From Cornus controversa (taxonomy: Eukaryota; Streptophyta; Magnoliopsida; Cornales; Cornaceae): a DNA stretch of 64,000 nt. The notes beneath the pieces were generated by a model. It was not told where the DNA came from. It made no database searches and saw nothing but the letters and a program-made list of their open reading frames with translations. The stretch is from the NCBI GenBank assembly GCA_026545225.1, contig CM048846.1:17720501-17784500 (forward strand), in the 5' to 3' direction. The first letter of the stretch is position 1. Every line of letters begins with the position of its first letter. Shown here one piece after another: positions 48,743 to 61,059 of this stretch. The position numbers were made by a program, and so were the translations under genes.

Positions 48743-49156
48743 CTATAAAAGCTTAAAAATAGCATCTGCAAGTGCTCTATATTCGGCCTTAGTGTTAGAT
48801 CGAGTAATAACAGACTGTTTCTTACTACGCCAAGCGATCAGTGAGTCAACAAAAAAGAAGTAATATCCTGTAGTGGAACGACGATTTGTTGGGTCTCCAG
48901 CCCAATCTGCATCAGAATAAGCACGAAGTAGCAGTGAGAAATATAGTCCACGAAATATAGTACCCTTGACATAGCAGAGAATATGAAGAATAACAACAAA
49001 GTGAACTAATCTCGGTGAAGCCATGAACTGACTGACGATATGAACAACATGAGAAATATTTGGACGAGTGACAGTAAGATATACCAGACTACCAACCAAT
49101 TGACGATGCAGAGTACCGTCATGAAGAAGTTCACCATCATGTGGACCGAATCTCAC
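48743..49156 (-). pseudogene. Copia RNase H remnant
   Basis: The frame includes RQLVGSLVYLTVTRPNISHV, AYSDADWAGDPTNRRSTTGY and SKKQSVITRSNTKAEYRALA, the typical end of the copia reverse transcriptase connection and RNase H with its DAD and AEY motifs. The sequence further downstream (48540-48740) continues the domain in another frame, showing a break. Confidence 0.88.
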
Positions 49157-49317
49157 ATTAGGCTCAAGTGGAGTATTATCAATCTTGTTGTTTGTGATGT
49201 CAACTTTAGAAAGAAGATCAGAATTGTACCTTGCTTGAGTAAGATAGTACCATCAGTAGCTCTGGTAATCTCTAGGCCAAGAAAATAATTGAAATGTCCA
49301 AGATCTTTTATTTCAAA

Positions 49318-50044
49318 CTAATGGTTGAAAAACTGCTTAAGTTCCTGAATACCTTGAGTATCATCCCTGGTGATGATCATATCATCAACATAAAGCAAGA
49401 GAAGAATAACATCACTTGCAGTACGCCGGATAAATAAAGCAAAATCATATGTATTGGTAGAATAGCCAAGGCGAGAAATAGTAGAACTGGACTTGGCAAA
49501 CCAAGTTGGAGGTGCCTGTTTAAGACCATACAAAGCACGCCTAAGCCGACAAACCTGATGAGGCGAATGATTATAACCTAGAGGAGGCTTCATATAAACT
49601 TTCTCGAGCAAATTACCATTGAGAAATATATTTTTGATATATATTTGAAAAAGTTTCCAATAACGGGAAGCAGCCACAACAATAAGAGTACGAACAGAAG
49701 GAAGACGAGTAACATGAGCAAAAGTCTCCTCATAATCGATGTCATACTCCTGTGTGAATCCCCTTGCCACAAGTCGGGCTTTATAGTGCTCAACAGACCC
49801 ATCAGAACGAGTCTTGATTTTGTAGACCCATTTACTTCCAATAACGGGAAGCAACCACAACAATAAGAGTACGAACAGAAGGAAGACAAGTAACATGAGC
49901 AAAAGTCTCCTCATAATCGATGCCATACTCCTGTGTGAATTCCCTTGTCACAAGTCGGGCTTTATAGCGCTCAACAGACCCATCAGAACGAGTCTTGATT
50001 TTGTAGACCCATTTACTTCCAATGGGAGACTTCCTTGGAGGCAA
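49318..50044 (-). pseudogene. Copia reverse transcriptase with an internal 180-bp duplication
   Basis: The downstream part contains RRALYGLKQAPPTW and LLLYVDDMIITRDD, so the YVDD active site is intact. The N-terminal segment SKWVYKIKTRSDGSVE... through LPSVRTLIVV...SRYWK is present twice, encoded by 49837-50016 and again by 49657-49836. The unit is 60 codons, so the frame could survive, but the polymerase fold would not. The two copies differ by several substitutions (for example ERYKARLVTREF against EHYKARLVARGF), so the duplication is not recent or one copy was converted. Confidence 0.88.
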
Positions 50045-51762
50045 TTCAACTATATATCATGTATGAGTCTGGGCAAGTGCATTTAACTTTTCTTTCATTG
50101 CTCGTTGCCATAAAGGGTTAGAGAAGGACTCGCGAAAAATATGAGGCTCATGAAGGGTTGCAAGAGCATGATAGTCATGAAGATGTGCAGGGGAGGTTCT
50201 TTACCCGAATGGATCGACGAAGATCCAAAGCAGTGGCAACATCAGGAGCTTCAAGTGGGGCAAATGATTGGAATTCAACTGCAGGAGGGTTAACCATATG
50301 TGATGAGCCAGAAGGGTCAACTGTATATGATAAGTTAGCAGAAAGAGAATATGAAAAAAGATCTGCAGATATATCTAAAGAAAGAATAGAAAATTGGTGA
50401 TCAAGAATACCAGTGATCGAATTTATATAAGGTATAAAACATTTTATGTTCCCAAAAAATAACAAGACGAGAGACTCTAAGGCGTCTCGCAACTCGATCA
50501 TAATACCTATATCCCTTTTATTCAAGTCCATACCCAAGAAAACAACAGAGCTGAGCACGAGGTTGTAATTTTGTTCGCTCATGAAGATGAAGAAGAACAA
50601 AACAAGCACACCTAAAAACTCTAAGATTACTATAGTCAAGAACCTGCCTGTAAAGACGCTCATAAGGTATTTAATTTTGTAAAAGTGGTGTGAGTACATG
50701 ATTTATGGTATAGATAGTAGTGAGGGATGTTTCACCCCAAAAAGATGATAACACAGAAGAAGAAATGACAATTGATCGAGCCGAATCTAAAATATGTCAA
50801 AATTTTTGTTCAGTTCGACCATTTTGTTGAGATATACCAGGGCAAGAAGAGTGAAAAATAGTGCTTTAGTATTTAAGGATATTTTAAAATTCATTTTGCC
50901 TGTATTCTGTAGCATTATCAAAACAAAAAGTTTTGATATTTGTGGAGAATTGAATTGAAACCATTTTGGTGAAATCATGAAAGATGTTGAGTAATTCAAA
51001 ATAATTTTTCATTAAAAATATCGAAGTGAATCATGAAAAATTGTCCAGAAATATAACAAAATATCATGCCCCACCCATAGTGGCTATAGGAGAAGGTCCC
51101 CAAACATCAGAATGAACAAGATCAAAAGAAGAAGAAGCAAATGACTCATTGTTATTAAATGGTAAAGCAGGTTGTTTGCCTAATTGACAAGAAATGCAGT
51201 CAAAAGAATTGGTTTTAACTGATCGTAACAACCCTTAGATGCGAGACTTTTGACTCAAGATATCGATGCATGACCTAAACGAGAATGTTGTAACTCAAGA
51301 ATAGGTATACTACTTTGTGTAGATGCAACTGTGGCAGATGAGGTAGGTAGATGTAAGGAAGGAAGCTCAAATAGGCACACTGTCTTACGACCTGTCCCAA
51401 TGATATGTGACTTATCTGAGGATCCTACACAACATAGCCAATAGAGAAAAATGTTATATTCAAACCTAGTTCAGTCAATTGACCAACAAATAAAAGATTA
51501 AGAGAGAGATTGTGAACAAGATAAACATTGGAAACAGACAAATTTGACTAAGAAATAGTGCCTATGTGACTAATGGCTATAGTGGAGCCATTAGCTGTGT
51601 GAATACTAGGGGCATGAGATGTAGGAATCTGAGGAGTGAGCAAAGTATGATTAGGTGTCATATGATTGCTGCAAGTAGAGTCCCAAAATCACGAATTAGG
51701 TGTACCTGGTGTGGTTGAGAAAGCGGAGTTAGATGAGCTTGAACCTGATTGTTTGGATAGAA
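50045..51762 (-). pseudogene. Copia integrase and protease remnants
   Basis: Reversed, 51060-51260 shows a pre-integrase to integrase junction (CISCQLGKQP-type sequence and DVWGPSP) with breaks, and 50790-50999 further decayed core. Near 51675 the protease site reads FWDSTCSNHMTP, where the usual catalytic D-S-G is D-S-T, preceded by a stop. The sequence between 50045 and 50790 is the variable linker to reverse transcriptase. All parts are interrupted. Confidence 0.75.
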
Positions 51763-52249
51763 TGTAGTAACCCTTATGGACGGGTGTGATGTGGGCGGGT
51801 GCAAAGAAGAGACACTGAGCGAACTACCACACTGACAAGGTACAGGGTGCTCAATCCCACATCACCTAGGTGTAGAGAAGGGGATGTGATTATATGTAGT
51901 GTGTTCTCTCCAAATGGTATGAGGTCTTTTGGGGTAAATTCCAAGAGCAAAACTGTGTGGGCTTAACAATATCATACCATATGTTGGAGTGGGGTATTAT
52001 AGTTGGTATCAGAGCCTGAACCTAGCCGAAAGTGTGCTGACGAGGACGTCAGTCCTCTTAGGGGGTGGATTGTAGTAACCCTTGTGGGTGGGTGTGATGT
52101 GGGCGGGTGCAAAGAAGAGACACTAGGCGAGCTACTACACTAACAGGGTACAGGGTGCTCAATCCCACATCACCTGGGTGTGGAAAATGGGATGTGCTTA
52201 TATGTAGTATGTTCTCTCCAAATGGTATGAGGCATTTTGGGGTAAAACC

Positions 52250-53680
52250 TGTTACCCAAGTATTAACCCTAGAGGGGGGGGGGTGAATAGGGTCAATGGC
52301 AAACTATGATAATTTTTGAAAAATATATAAATTGTAAGAATAAATCTAAATGAAAGCAATAGTGAAATAGTTAAAATGAACTTGATACACAAAGATAAGA
52401 GAGAGAGAGAGTTAGAGAGAATCAAACACAAGTGACATAAGATGTAGTGTGGTTCGGAATCTCCTACTCCACGACTCAAGATCCCTCTTGAGATTTCCAC
52501 TAAGGCTTCTCCTTTCGGGTGGAGAGTAAACATTTACAATGAAACTTACAAGCTTTTTCCTTCTCTTGCTAAGTGAAGTCCTTCTCCTAGTCTTCTAAGG
52601 TTTAAACCAACCCTTTACAATGAATGAAAGGAAGATTGGTGTACAAAAAAAATAATCTCTCTCAAGAATAAATGCTCAAGTTTCAGCTCACAACTATAAC
52701 AATAAATGAATCTCAAGTTTGAAGCTTAAATATTTGTTTCAAGTGGGTGAGAGAAGTAAATGATGATCAAGAGATGTATGTTTGGTGTCTCTTGCTCATA
52801 AATACAGATCAAAACTCATATATAACGTCTATTTCAAAAATATGACTGTTGGAGGTGGTTGGGCAACATTAAATGCAGTCAACTAGCCGTTTCAAATCTG
52901 TTCCCGTAAGGTTAGTCGACTGGTCATTTAGTATTAGTCGACTAATGAGTCTTTTCAAGGCAAGAATGAGTTTTGAACCAATATAAGTCGACTAATGAGA
53001 TTATATAAGTCGACTAATTTGCCCCTCTACAAATGGCTAAAAAGTTCTGTCAACGTTAGACAATGCTTAGTCGACTGAGAAAAAAAAAATTCAAGGCATA
53101 AGTCGACTGATGCATTTTCATAAGTCGACTAGTCTGTCCCTCTGGGAATGTCAACAACTCACAGTCTCTATAAGTCAACTGATAGAATTATATAAGTCGA
53201 TTAATACATGCTGAACAATGAAAAATAAAGTTTTGACATCCAAACAAAGTCTAAACTAACAAGAACTTAAAATATGTGATTCAATATGATCAAGTCCTAT
53301 TCTCAAGAGGCTAAAGACCAATATGAAATGCAAGAATGATATGCATATGGTCTTAAAAACTTGTTTTTAAGAATTTGAGTTTCTAGCAAGATATTCAAAT
53401 AAGTTTTACAAGATTATCTAAATTCTCACCATTTTCTAACTATCCCAAATCTTCTTTGATTGGCATGATTCTTCAAGCTTGATGTGCCAACTTCATTTCC
53501 ATAGGATGAATTCTTTTGCTCATATCATCTTCAATGATTTATCCTCATTGTGAATGCTATCTTGAATAGATCCTTGTTCTAAGCAATCACTTAAAATAAA
53601 TGTTAGTACTGAACACCATTAATGGTTTGTTATCATCAAAATTACAAGATTATCCTTTGGTTAAAACATTTGGGTCAACA
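52250..53680 (-). repeat. 3' LTR of the SIRE-like element
   Basis: The 1431-bp LTR has TGTTACCC... and ...GGTCAACA ends and matches 62236-63662. In the first about 280 bp I count about ten substitutions between the two LTRs, all transitions, plus small indels. The LTR is rich in AGTCGACT words (52915-53200). Confidence 0.92.
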
Positions 53681-54257
53681 ATCTCCCCCTTTTTGATGAT
53701 GCAAAACATTGATGTGTTCAAATCAAATATAGAGTGCTTTCAAAGATGCTCCCCTTATCAATATGCACAAAATGAACACTATATTTCATAGGAATGACAA
53801 ATGAGGCATTTTTTAGTAAACTCATGTTTTTGAACAGTAATTCAGATGAAATTCACAAGCATTTTGAGTATATAACATATGTAAACTTCAATGCCTATAT
53901 GCTTTCTATAATCATGATACAAGGATAATAGATTCAATCACAATGTTCGCACAATGTATCACCAAAGAAGATAACATTCATAAAATTATCATGAACAAGA
54001 TATGATAGTATAAATGTTTATCATCCCCAAAACAAATATCCAAATCATTCCAAAATATAGATAATCATCATCTAAAAACATCCATTGAAAATATTCAATA
54101 CATAGAAAGACAAAAGATAAATTCTATCTAAATGAAGCAAAGGGCTTCACATCAGAAAGATAAAAGATAAATTCTATCTAAATGAAGCAAATGGCTCCAC
54201 ATCGATCATGAAATCTTCTCCCCCTTTGTCAACATCAAAAAGAAACATCTAGTCATC

Positions 54258-55476
54258 TCATGTATCCAAAGGGCGGGGAGGAATAGAGAAGAAGTGACGG
54301 ATGTCCTTCAAATCCTCATGGACAGCTGTGAGTCTCGTCCCCAAAGATGTAGACTCTTCTTTAGAATCAGCCTGAAACTGCTCAAAATCAGCCCGCAAGG
54401 CTTCAAGTTTCGCTTCATTCCTTTGAGTAATAACTATGTGAGCATCCAAGCGAGAAATAATCTGTGCCATCATAGGTGAAGTGTCACCTTCCTCTTGTTC
54501 TTCATTTTCAGCCTTATCATTTTCCTCATCAGCAAATTCTCCAACTGGCTTGTACCAAGACCCATTTGGATGCATTCTAAAGTGCATCCTTTTGAGAGTA
54601 GAGTCGTTAAGGCGGTCTGTCCTTGCGACTGGCCCTTTTAATCCCCTCACTTGCAAGATTTATTCCAAAGTACTCAAATATCCTAGTGAGAGGGAGAGCA
54701 TAAAATAGTCGAGATCGGGGCCTTGGCGCACTTTTCATGTGATGAAGGATAAGATGGGCAAGATCAAGTTTCTTTCCATTGAGAAGACACCAAATAATGA
54801 ATGTCTCCATGTAATTCACATCGGAGCGACTCCCCGATTTTGGCAGAATATCATGCTTGATAATGGTATGAAGGATACGGGCTTCAAGTGTGAGCCAATT
54901 GGCCTGGATTCTATTTGCAACCGAGATGGAAGGGTTATTACACATCTGTTGAAGGGCTTCTATAGGATCGAAACCTTGAACAGTTGCCCAATCATAGGTG
55001 TAGTAATGCTGGAAATCTCCCTCTGGAATATGGAAAATTGTTCGCAACCTTATGGTAGTCAAATAAATTTTTCGTCCCTTAACAAACAAGAGAATAGAAT
55101 TTTCATTATTCTCTTCTTCTTCCAAATGAGTATAGAACAGACGAACCAACCGGGGGTATTGAATTTTGTCTAACGTGACAAAATTTCCTCAACCAATTGC
55201 ATGAAAATAGTTGAAAGTGTTCAATTATAAGTCGACACAAGTAATTGGTGAGACAACCTTACCTTTCTCTACAATGCGATTTGTAAACTTGTTGTTGTAG
55301 CGCATTTGGTAGATATCGTTCCTGAAGAGAGAAGGAGGAATCGGTTGAGTTGGTGGCTCCGAAGGAGGAGACGGTTCCCCTTCATTCTGGTATTTTTGGC
55401 GCCGTTCAACGTGTTTTTCATCAGAGCTGACATTTCTGTCAGGAAAAGCTCTTCCTCCTAGGGTTTTGGGAGGCAT
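54258..55476 (-). pseudogene. Env-like third reading region of the SIRE-like element
   Basis: Reversed, an N-terminal part begins MPPKTLGGRAFP and includes YNNKFTNRIVEKGKVV (55476-55225). After a break the region continues with PRLVRLFYTHLEEEENN and LLNGKKLDLAHLILHHM (55149-54607) and ends in an acidic coiled-coil tail (54656-54258, overlapping in another frame). I recall this pattern from the putative envelope-like or plant transposon domain of SIRE and related elements; its function is unproven. At least one stop and frame shifts separate the pieces. Confidence 0.72.
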
Positions 55477-55635
55477 GATAGATGATGGAAGGGATGATAA
55501 GGTGGGTGAGTTTCGACGAGAGAGGATGAAGGTGGTTCAGATGGGAGAGATTGAGACGAAGCGTCGCGAAGAAGGCGAAGAGATCGACTGACAGATTGAC
55601 TGGTGAGGGACGGTGTATATATATATACACACGCA

Positions 55636-55865
55636 TTAGTCAACTTAGGAAAATGATAAGTCGACTTATTATTTGAAACATCACCCTCATTAACTGATCA
55701 GTCGACTTATGGTAAGTGATAAGTCGACTGTTTCAATTAAAACAATCATTCAGGCTTTTCCTTGATCAGTCGACTTATGAAAATGAATAAGTTGACTGTT
55801 TTGAACAAAACAGTCACAAATTCTTTATTAGTCGACTGATGAAATGTCATAAGTCGACTTATGCT
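55636..55865. repeat. Cluster of AGTCGACT words between pol and the env-like region
   Basis: Within about 230 bp the eight-base palindrome AGTCGACT or a one-base variant occurs about eight times, usually as ATAAGTCGACT or CAGTCGACTTATG. The same words cluster in both LTRs of this element, and nowhere else in the window did I notice them at this density. Confidence 0.8.
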
Positions 55866-55989
55866 GTCCAAAATGAACTTTGTGCAAAAATTATGAACTT
55901 TTCACCTCGCGAGCACTAGTCATACCAATTTCTCTTCTAATTGTGCAAAATCGATCTTCTAGAAGAGGTTTAGTGAGAATATCGGCTAA

Positions 55990-57390
55990 TTATTTTTCGG
56001 TATTCACAAACACAAGCTCGATATCTCCTTTAGACACATGGTCTCTCAAAAAATAATGTCTAATCTCAATGTGCTTTGTTCTAGAGTGTTGAATTAGATT
56101 TTTGGAAATACATATAGCACTTATATTATCACATCTAATGGGTATGTGATCAAATGTAAGTCCAAAATTCTCAAGTTGTTGTTTGATGTAGAGTGTTTGT
56201 GTACAACAACTACCGGTTGCCACGTATTCGGCTTCCGCCGTTGACAAAGCTACGGAATTTTGTTTCTTGCTTAACCATGATACTAGGGAGTGTCCTAGGA
56301 AGTGACAAGTGCCACTTGTGCTTTTCCTATCAACTTTGCATCCGGCAAAGTCGGCATCCGAATAACTTATGAGGTCAAATGATGTATTCCTAGGAAACCA
56401 AAGTCCCAAATCAATAGTGCCATTCAAATATTTGAAGATTCGTTTAATGACACTTAAATGGGATTCTTTGGGACATGATTGAAATCTTGCACATAAGCAA
56501 ACACTAAACATAATGTCCGGTCCACTTGCCGTTAAATACAAAAGACTTCCAATCATTCCTCTATATTTCTTGATATCAACATCTTTCCCTTTTTTGTTTT
56601 TATCAAGTTTAGAGGCATTACTCATATGAGTTTTTGCATGTTTGGAGTTCTCCAAGCGAAATTTCTTTAGCAAATCTTTAACATATTTAGATTGACAAAT
56701 GAATATACCATCCAATGATTGTTTGATTTGCAATCCTAGAAAGAAGTTAAGTTCACCCATCATGCTCATTTCAAATTCGTTTTGCATGCTTGAGGTAAAT
56801 TCTTTGCATAACTTCTCATTTATTGATCCAAAAATGATGTTATCAACGTAAATTTGAATGATCAACAAATTCTTATCAATGATTTTTGTAAAAAGAGTGT
56901 TATCTATTTTCTCTCTAACAAAATCATTTTCTAGAAGAAAATCACTCAATCTTTCATACCAAGCTTTAGGAGCTTGTTTCAAACCATATAAAGCTTTAGA
57001 CAATTTAAAAACATGGTTTGGAAGATCATGACTTTCAAAATCCGGTGGTTGTTCTACATAGACTTCTTCTTCTATAAAGCCATTCAAGAATGCGCTTTTT
57101 ACATCAATTTGATATAGCTTGAAGTTCTTATGAGATGCATATGCAAGTAACATCCTAATTGCTTCTAATCTAGCAACGAGGGCAAAGGTTTCCTCATAAT
57201 CAATCCCTTCTTCTTAGTTGAAACTTTGGGCGACTAATCTAGCCTTATTTCTAATAATAACCCCCGACTCATCCTTCTTATTCCTATAAACCCATTTGGT
57301 TCCTATAACGGTTTGATCTTTGGGTCTAGGAACTAAATTCCAAATTTGATTCCTTTTAAATTGGTTTAGTTCTTCTTGCATAACTAAAAT
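55990..57390 (-). pseudogene. Reverse transcriptase-RNase H of the SIRE-like element
   Basis: A long open piece (57153-55990, 387 codons) covers most of the polymerase (KSAFLNGFIEEEVYVEQPP, SKALYGLKQAPKAWYERL) and the RNase H (YSDADFAGCKVDRKSTSG, ALSTAEAEYVATGSC). The polymerase active site reads IYVDNIIFG, so the second catalytic Asp of YVDD is Asn. Upstream, two in-frame stops lie in the N-terminal part (near 57212 and 57390). Both features make it inactive. Confidence 0.92.
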
Positions 57391-58773
57391 TCATGACTCA
57401 TCATTTTCGTCCTTATGAATATTCTTTGGCTCTATTTGAGACACAAAGGCCAAATAATCACACATATCTCTAAGAGAGGATCTAGTATTAACTCCTTTAG
57501 ACGAGTCACCTAAAACTTGGTCAAGTGGATGATAAGGGATAACTCTTTGACTTTTTGGAAGAGTGTCATGTAAATCATTTTGAGAGTTTTCCTCCTTAGA
57601 AGCGTTTTCTTGTGACTCATCAATGGTGGACTCTTTTGGTTTTCCAACTAGCGTAAGTCCATCAACATTCTTTTCAAGTTCACACTTCATCCTCCAAATC
57701 TTTCATAGGAGAAGGTATAGGAGATTCATCAAAAACCACATGTATTGATTCTTCTACCACTAATGTTCTCTTGTTGAAAACTCTATAGGCTTTGCTTTTG
57801 TATGAGTATCGTAGGAAGACACCTTCATCGGATTTAGCATCAAATTTTCCTAAGTTGTCCTTGTCATTCAACACAAAATATTTGCACCCAAAAACCTTGA
57901 AGTACCCTATATTTGGCTTATGACCATTCCAAAGCTCATAGGGGGTTTTATCAAGCTTCTTTCTAATGATGGCTCTATTTATAACATAGCAAGAGGTGCT
58001 AACGGCTTCGGCCCAAAAGTATCTTGGCAACTTATGTTCATTGAGAATTGTTCTAGCCATCTCTTGGAGGGATCTATTTTTCCTCTCAACAACCTCGTTT
58101 TGTTGAGGAGTTCTAGGATCGAAAAAATTATGATCATAACCGTTTTCATCACAAAATTTCTCAATGTCTCGGTTATCAAATTCTCTACCTCTATCACTTC
58201 TAATGCTTTTAATCTTGAATTCTTTCTCATTTTGGACTTTCTACAAAACTTAGAGAAGATGACATATGTCTCATTCTTATGAGCAAGAAAGAATACCCAA
58301 GTAAGCCTAGTGAAATCATCCACAATCACAAATGCATAAAGTTTTCCTCCTAAGCTAGCTATTCTATTCGGACCAAAGAGGTCCATATGATGCAATTTTA
58401 GAGGTCTTGATGTAGTGATATCCTTCTTCCTTTTGAAGGATGACTTGATTTGTTTGCCTAATTGGCAAGCACCACAAGTTTTGTCCTTAGCAAACTTAGT
58501 CTTTGGGAGGCCTTTGACTAAGTCCTTTTTGGACAATTTTGAAATCAAGTCCATACTTGCATGACCTAATCTTCTATGTCATAACCAACTATTGTCACTT
58601 GAGGAGATAAAGCATATAACATTTTGATCAAGTAATTCACATAAGAGGATGGTGTACAAATTACCATTTCTATATGCAACAAAAATTTGACGACCATTTT
58701 TTTCAACAATGCAATGATCCGATCTAAATGCAACATTAAATCCCTTATCACATAGTTGACTAATGCTAAACAA
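57391..58773 (-). pseudogene. Integrase of the SIRE-like element
   Basis: Reversed order: a pre-integrase segment (MFSISQLCDKGFNVAFRSD at 58773), the ISKLSKKDLVKGLPK and CGACQLGKQIKSSF block (58554), HHMDLFGPNRIASLGGKLY of the catalytic core, then MARTILNEHKLPRYFWAEAV (58060) and the C-terminal FGCKYFVLNDKDNLGKFDAK. A linker (57690-57391) joins to reverse transcriptase. Frame shifts near 58570, 58220 and 57690 break it. Confidence 0.9.
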
Positions 58774-58829
58774 GTTATGCTTTAAGCCAATAACAAGAAT
58801 ACATTATCAATAGTTAAGAAAGAGGATAT

Positions 58830-59399
58830 ACCTATGGTCCCGACGCCAACAATTTTACCTTTAGAGTTGTCTCCGAAAGTGACGTTTCCCCCATCATAAG
58901 GCTTGATTGGAACGATCTCCCGTCATGTGCCTTGAGCAACCACTATCAAGAAGTCATTTGTCCTTGGAGCTAGAGGTGGATTTCAAGCATACCTACAAGG
59001 CAAGCTTAAATGACTTCTTTTGGTACCCAAACCATTTTTGGGTCCAAGTGGGTTAGCAAACATAGAAAATGTTCCTTTTGGAACCTAAATCATTTTTGTT
59101 AATTTCTTTTTTCTAAAAGGACAAGAGAATATTTTATGTCCACTTCTCCTACAAAGATTGCATATAGCGCCAACAAGGTTTAGATGAGAGCTTTTGATAA
59201 AGAAGTGATTCAAAGGTCTTAGTTTATCATTTTTAGAAGAGGGTTTTTTGATCAAAGACTTTTGTTTATCATATGGATTATACCAAATTTCTTCTTTGTC
59301 ATAAACATCCCTTTGTCTTCCAAGGAGAATAGTTAAGTTCTTTCTCCCCTTGGTGATTTTTGCAATAATCTTAATTTGATCCTCAACAACTTTCTTCAA
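58830..59399 (-). pseudogene. Protease and C-terminal gag knuckle of the SIRE-like element
   Basis: Reversed, 59399-59085 ends with CNLCRRSGHKIFSC, a CX2CX4HX4C knuckle. Around 58925-58960 the protease site DSGCSRHMTGD is readable, followed by a frame shift and a shortened flap region. It is separated from the rest of gag by the TRIM at 59577-61055. Confidence 0.83.
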
Positions 59400-59576
59400 A
59401 TTTTTATTTTCAATTTGAAGATCAATTAAGGAAATTTCTTTTGAAAAGATGTCTTCTCTCTTTCTTGAAAGAATTATTTTTCATTTGAACTTTAGAAAGC
59501 TCGAGTGAAAGAGATGAGATTTTTTGTTTAAGAGATGAGTTTTTCAAGATCACCTTTTCAAGTTCTTTATGCAAAT

Positions 59577-61055
59577 TGTAATACCTCGCTCCAACACATG
59601 GTATAATATTGTCCGCTTTGGGCCTGAGCTCGCACGGTTTTGCTCTTGGGTTTTACCCCAAAAAGCCTCATACCATTTGAAGAGAACATATTACATATAA
59701 GTACATCCCCTTTTCCACACCCAAGCGATGTGGGATTGAGCACCCAAGCGGACAATATCATACCATGTGTTGGAGCGGGATATTACAGTTGGTATCAGAG
59801 CCTGAACCCAGCCGAAAGTGTGCCGACGAGGACGTCGGGCCTCGTAGGGGGGTGGATTGTAGTAACCCTTGTGGATGGGTGTGAGTGGGCGGGTGCGAAG
59901 ACAGACACTGGGCTGAGCTACCACACTGATATGGTACAGGGTGCTCAATCCCACATTGCTTGGGTGTGGAAAAGGGGATGTACTTATATGTAGTATGTTC
60001 TCTTCAAATGGTATGAGGCTTTTTGGGGTCAAAACCGTGCGGGCTCAGGCCTAAAGCGGACAATATCATACCATGTGTTGGAGCAGGGTATTACAGTTGG
60101 TATCAAAGCCTGAACTCAGCCAGAAGTGAGCCGACGAGGACGTCGGGCCTAGTAGGGGGTTGATTGTAGTAACCTGATGCAGGAGCATCCGAGTCAGATG
60201 ATGCTGAGCTGTCAGACGACACGTTGATGGCACTGAAATATCTTGAGTTGGCAGATCAGCGTAAAGATGGCAGGAAACCGTGACCTTGTCACTAATTAGG
60301 GTATTTTTGGACGCGCTTCAGTATTTTGGCCATAACTTTGGCTACAGGTGTCAGAATTGCCTTTATGACCACAATTCGAAAAGCTTGGTTCGGCGCGCAC
60401 GTCGTGGGCACCAGCTAAAGCTGGGTGTGTCTGTTTTCGAGGTCAAAATCCACTGTTTTCCCCTCCGAATCCCTAATTTTAGTTATTTCTTTCCTTTTTT
60501 GGTAATATTTATTTTGTTGATTAGGAAGAGATTCTGGGCTTGATTTGGGCCAGAATTCTGGCAACTTTCTTCTTTTATTTCGTATTTTATTTTGGCAAGA
60601 ATATTAGGTTTTTGCTATTTTTGGTAATGTTGACGAAGTTCAGCTATATAACCCGGCTTGTGGGTTGATTCGAAGGTACTCTTGATTTTGAATAATAATA
60701 TTGAATACCAGAGACTTTTCTCTGAGTTTTTGGGCAATTCTCGTGCTTTCTTTCTGTTTATTTTCTGTTGCCCTTAGCCTACAGAATAATCACTATTCTG
60801 TCCGGCGTCATAACCCTTGTGGACGGGTGTGAGTGGGCGGGTTCGAAGATAGACACTGGGCTGAGCTACCACACTAACAGGGTACAGGGTGCTCAATCAC
60901 ACATCGCCTGGGTGTGGAAAAGGGGATGTGCTTATATGTACTATGTTCTCTTCAAATGGTATGAGGCCTTTTGGGGTAAAATCCAAGAGCAAAATCGTGC
61001 GGGCTCAGGCCCAAAGTGGACAATATCTTACCATGTGTTGGAGTAGGGTATTACA
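59577..61055 (+). mobile_element. Rearranged TRIM with a foldback left end
   Basis: The exact duplication CAAAT (59572-59576 and 61056-61060) bounds the element. It begins with a minus-oriented LTR piece (from 59577), switches near 59743 to a plus-oriented LTR end (to 59787), then primer site 59790-59802, core, full LTR 59858-60095, second primer site (TTGGTATCAAAGCC) and core, and a third LTR starting at 60165 that is itself interrupted by a solo LTR and ends at 61055. The inverted start makes about 45 bp of foldback. It sits in gag of the SIRE-like element. Confidence 0.9.
60175..60809 (+). mobile_element. Solo LTR nested in the third TRIM LTR
   Basis: A 635-bp segment with TGATGCAGGAGC... 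and ...CCGGCGTCA ends interrupts the TRIM LTR and is flanked by the exact 5-bp TAACC (60170-60174 and 60810-60814). It contains a TATA-like TATATAACCCGGC near 60643 and no coding capacity. The combination of TG...CA ends and a 5-bp duplication fits a solo LTR of a larger retrotransposon not otherwise present here. Orientation is inferred from the TATA-like motif. Confidence 0.87.
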
Positions 61056-61059
61056 CAAA

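Noticed and set aside
52915-53200. Regularly spaced short repeats resembling a CRISPR array
   Set aside because: The AGTCGACT words are too short, irregularly spaced and lie in a plant retrotransposon LTR.
54481-55173. Plus-strand open frames in the SIRE element
   Set aside because: They are antisense to the env-like region and show no family resemblance.
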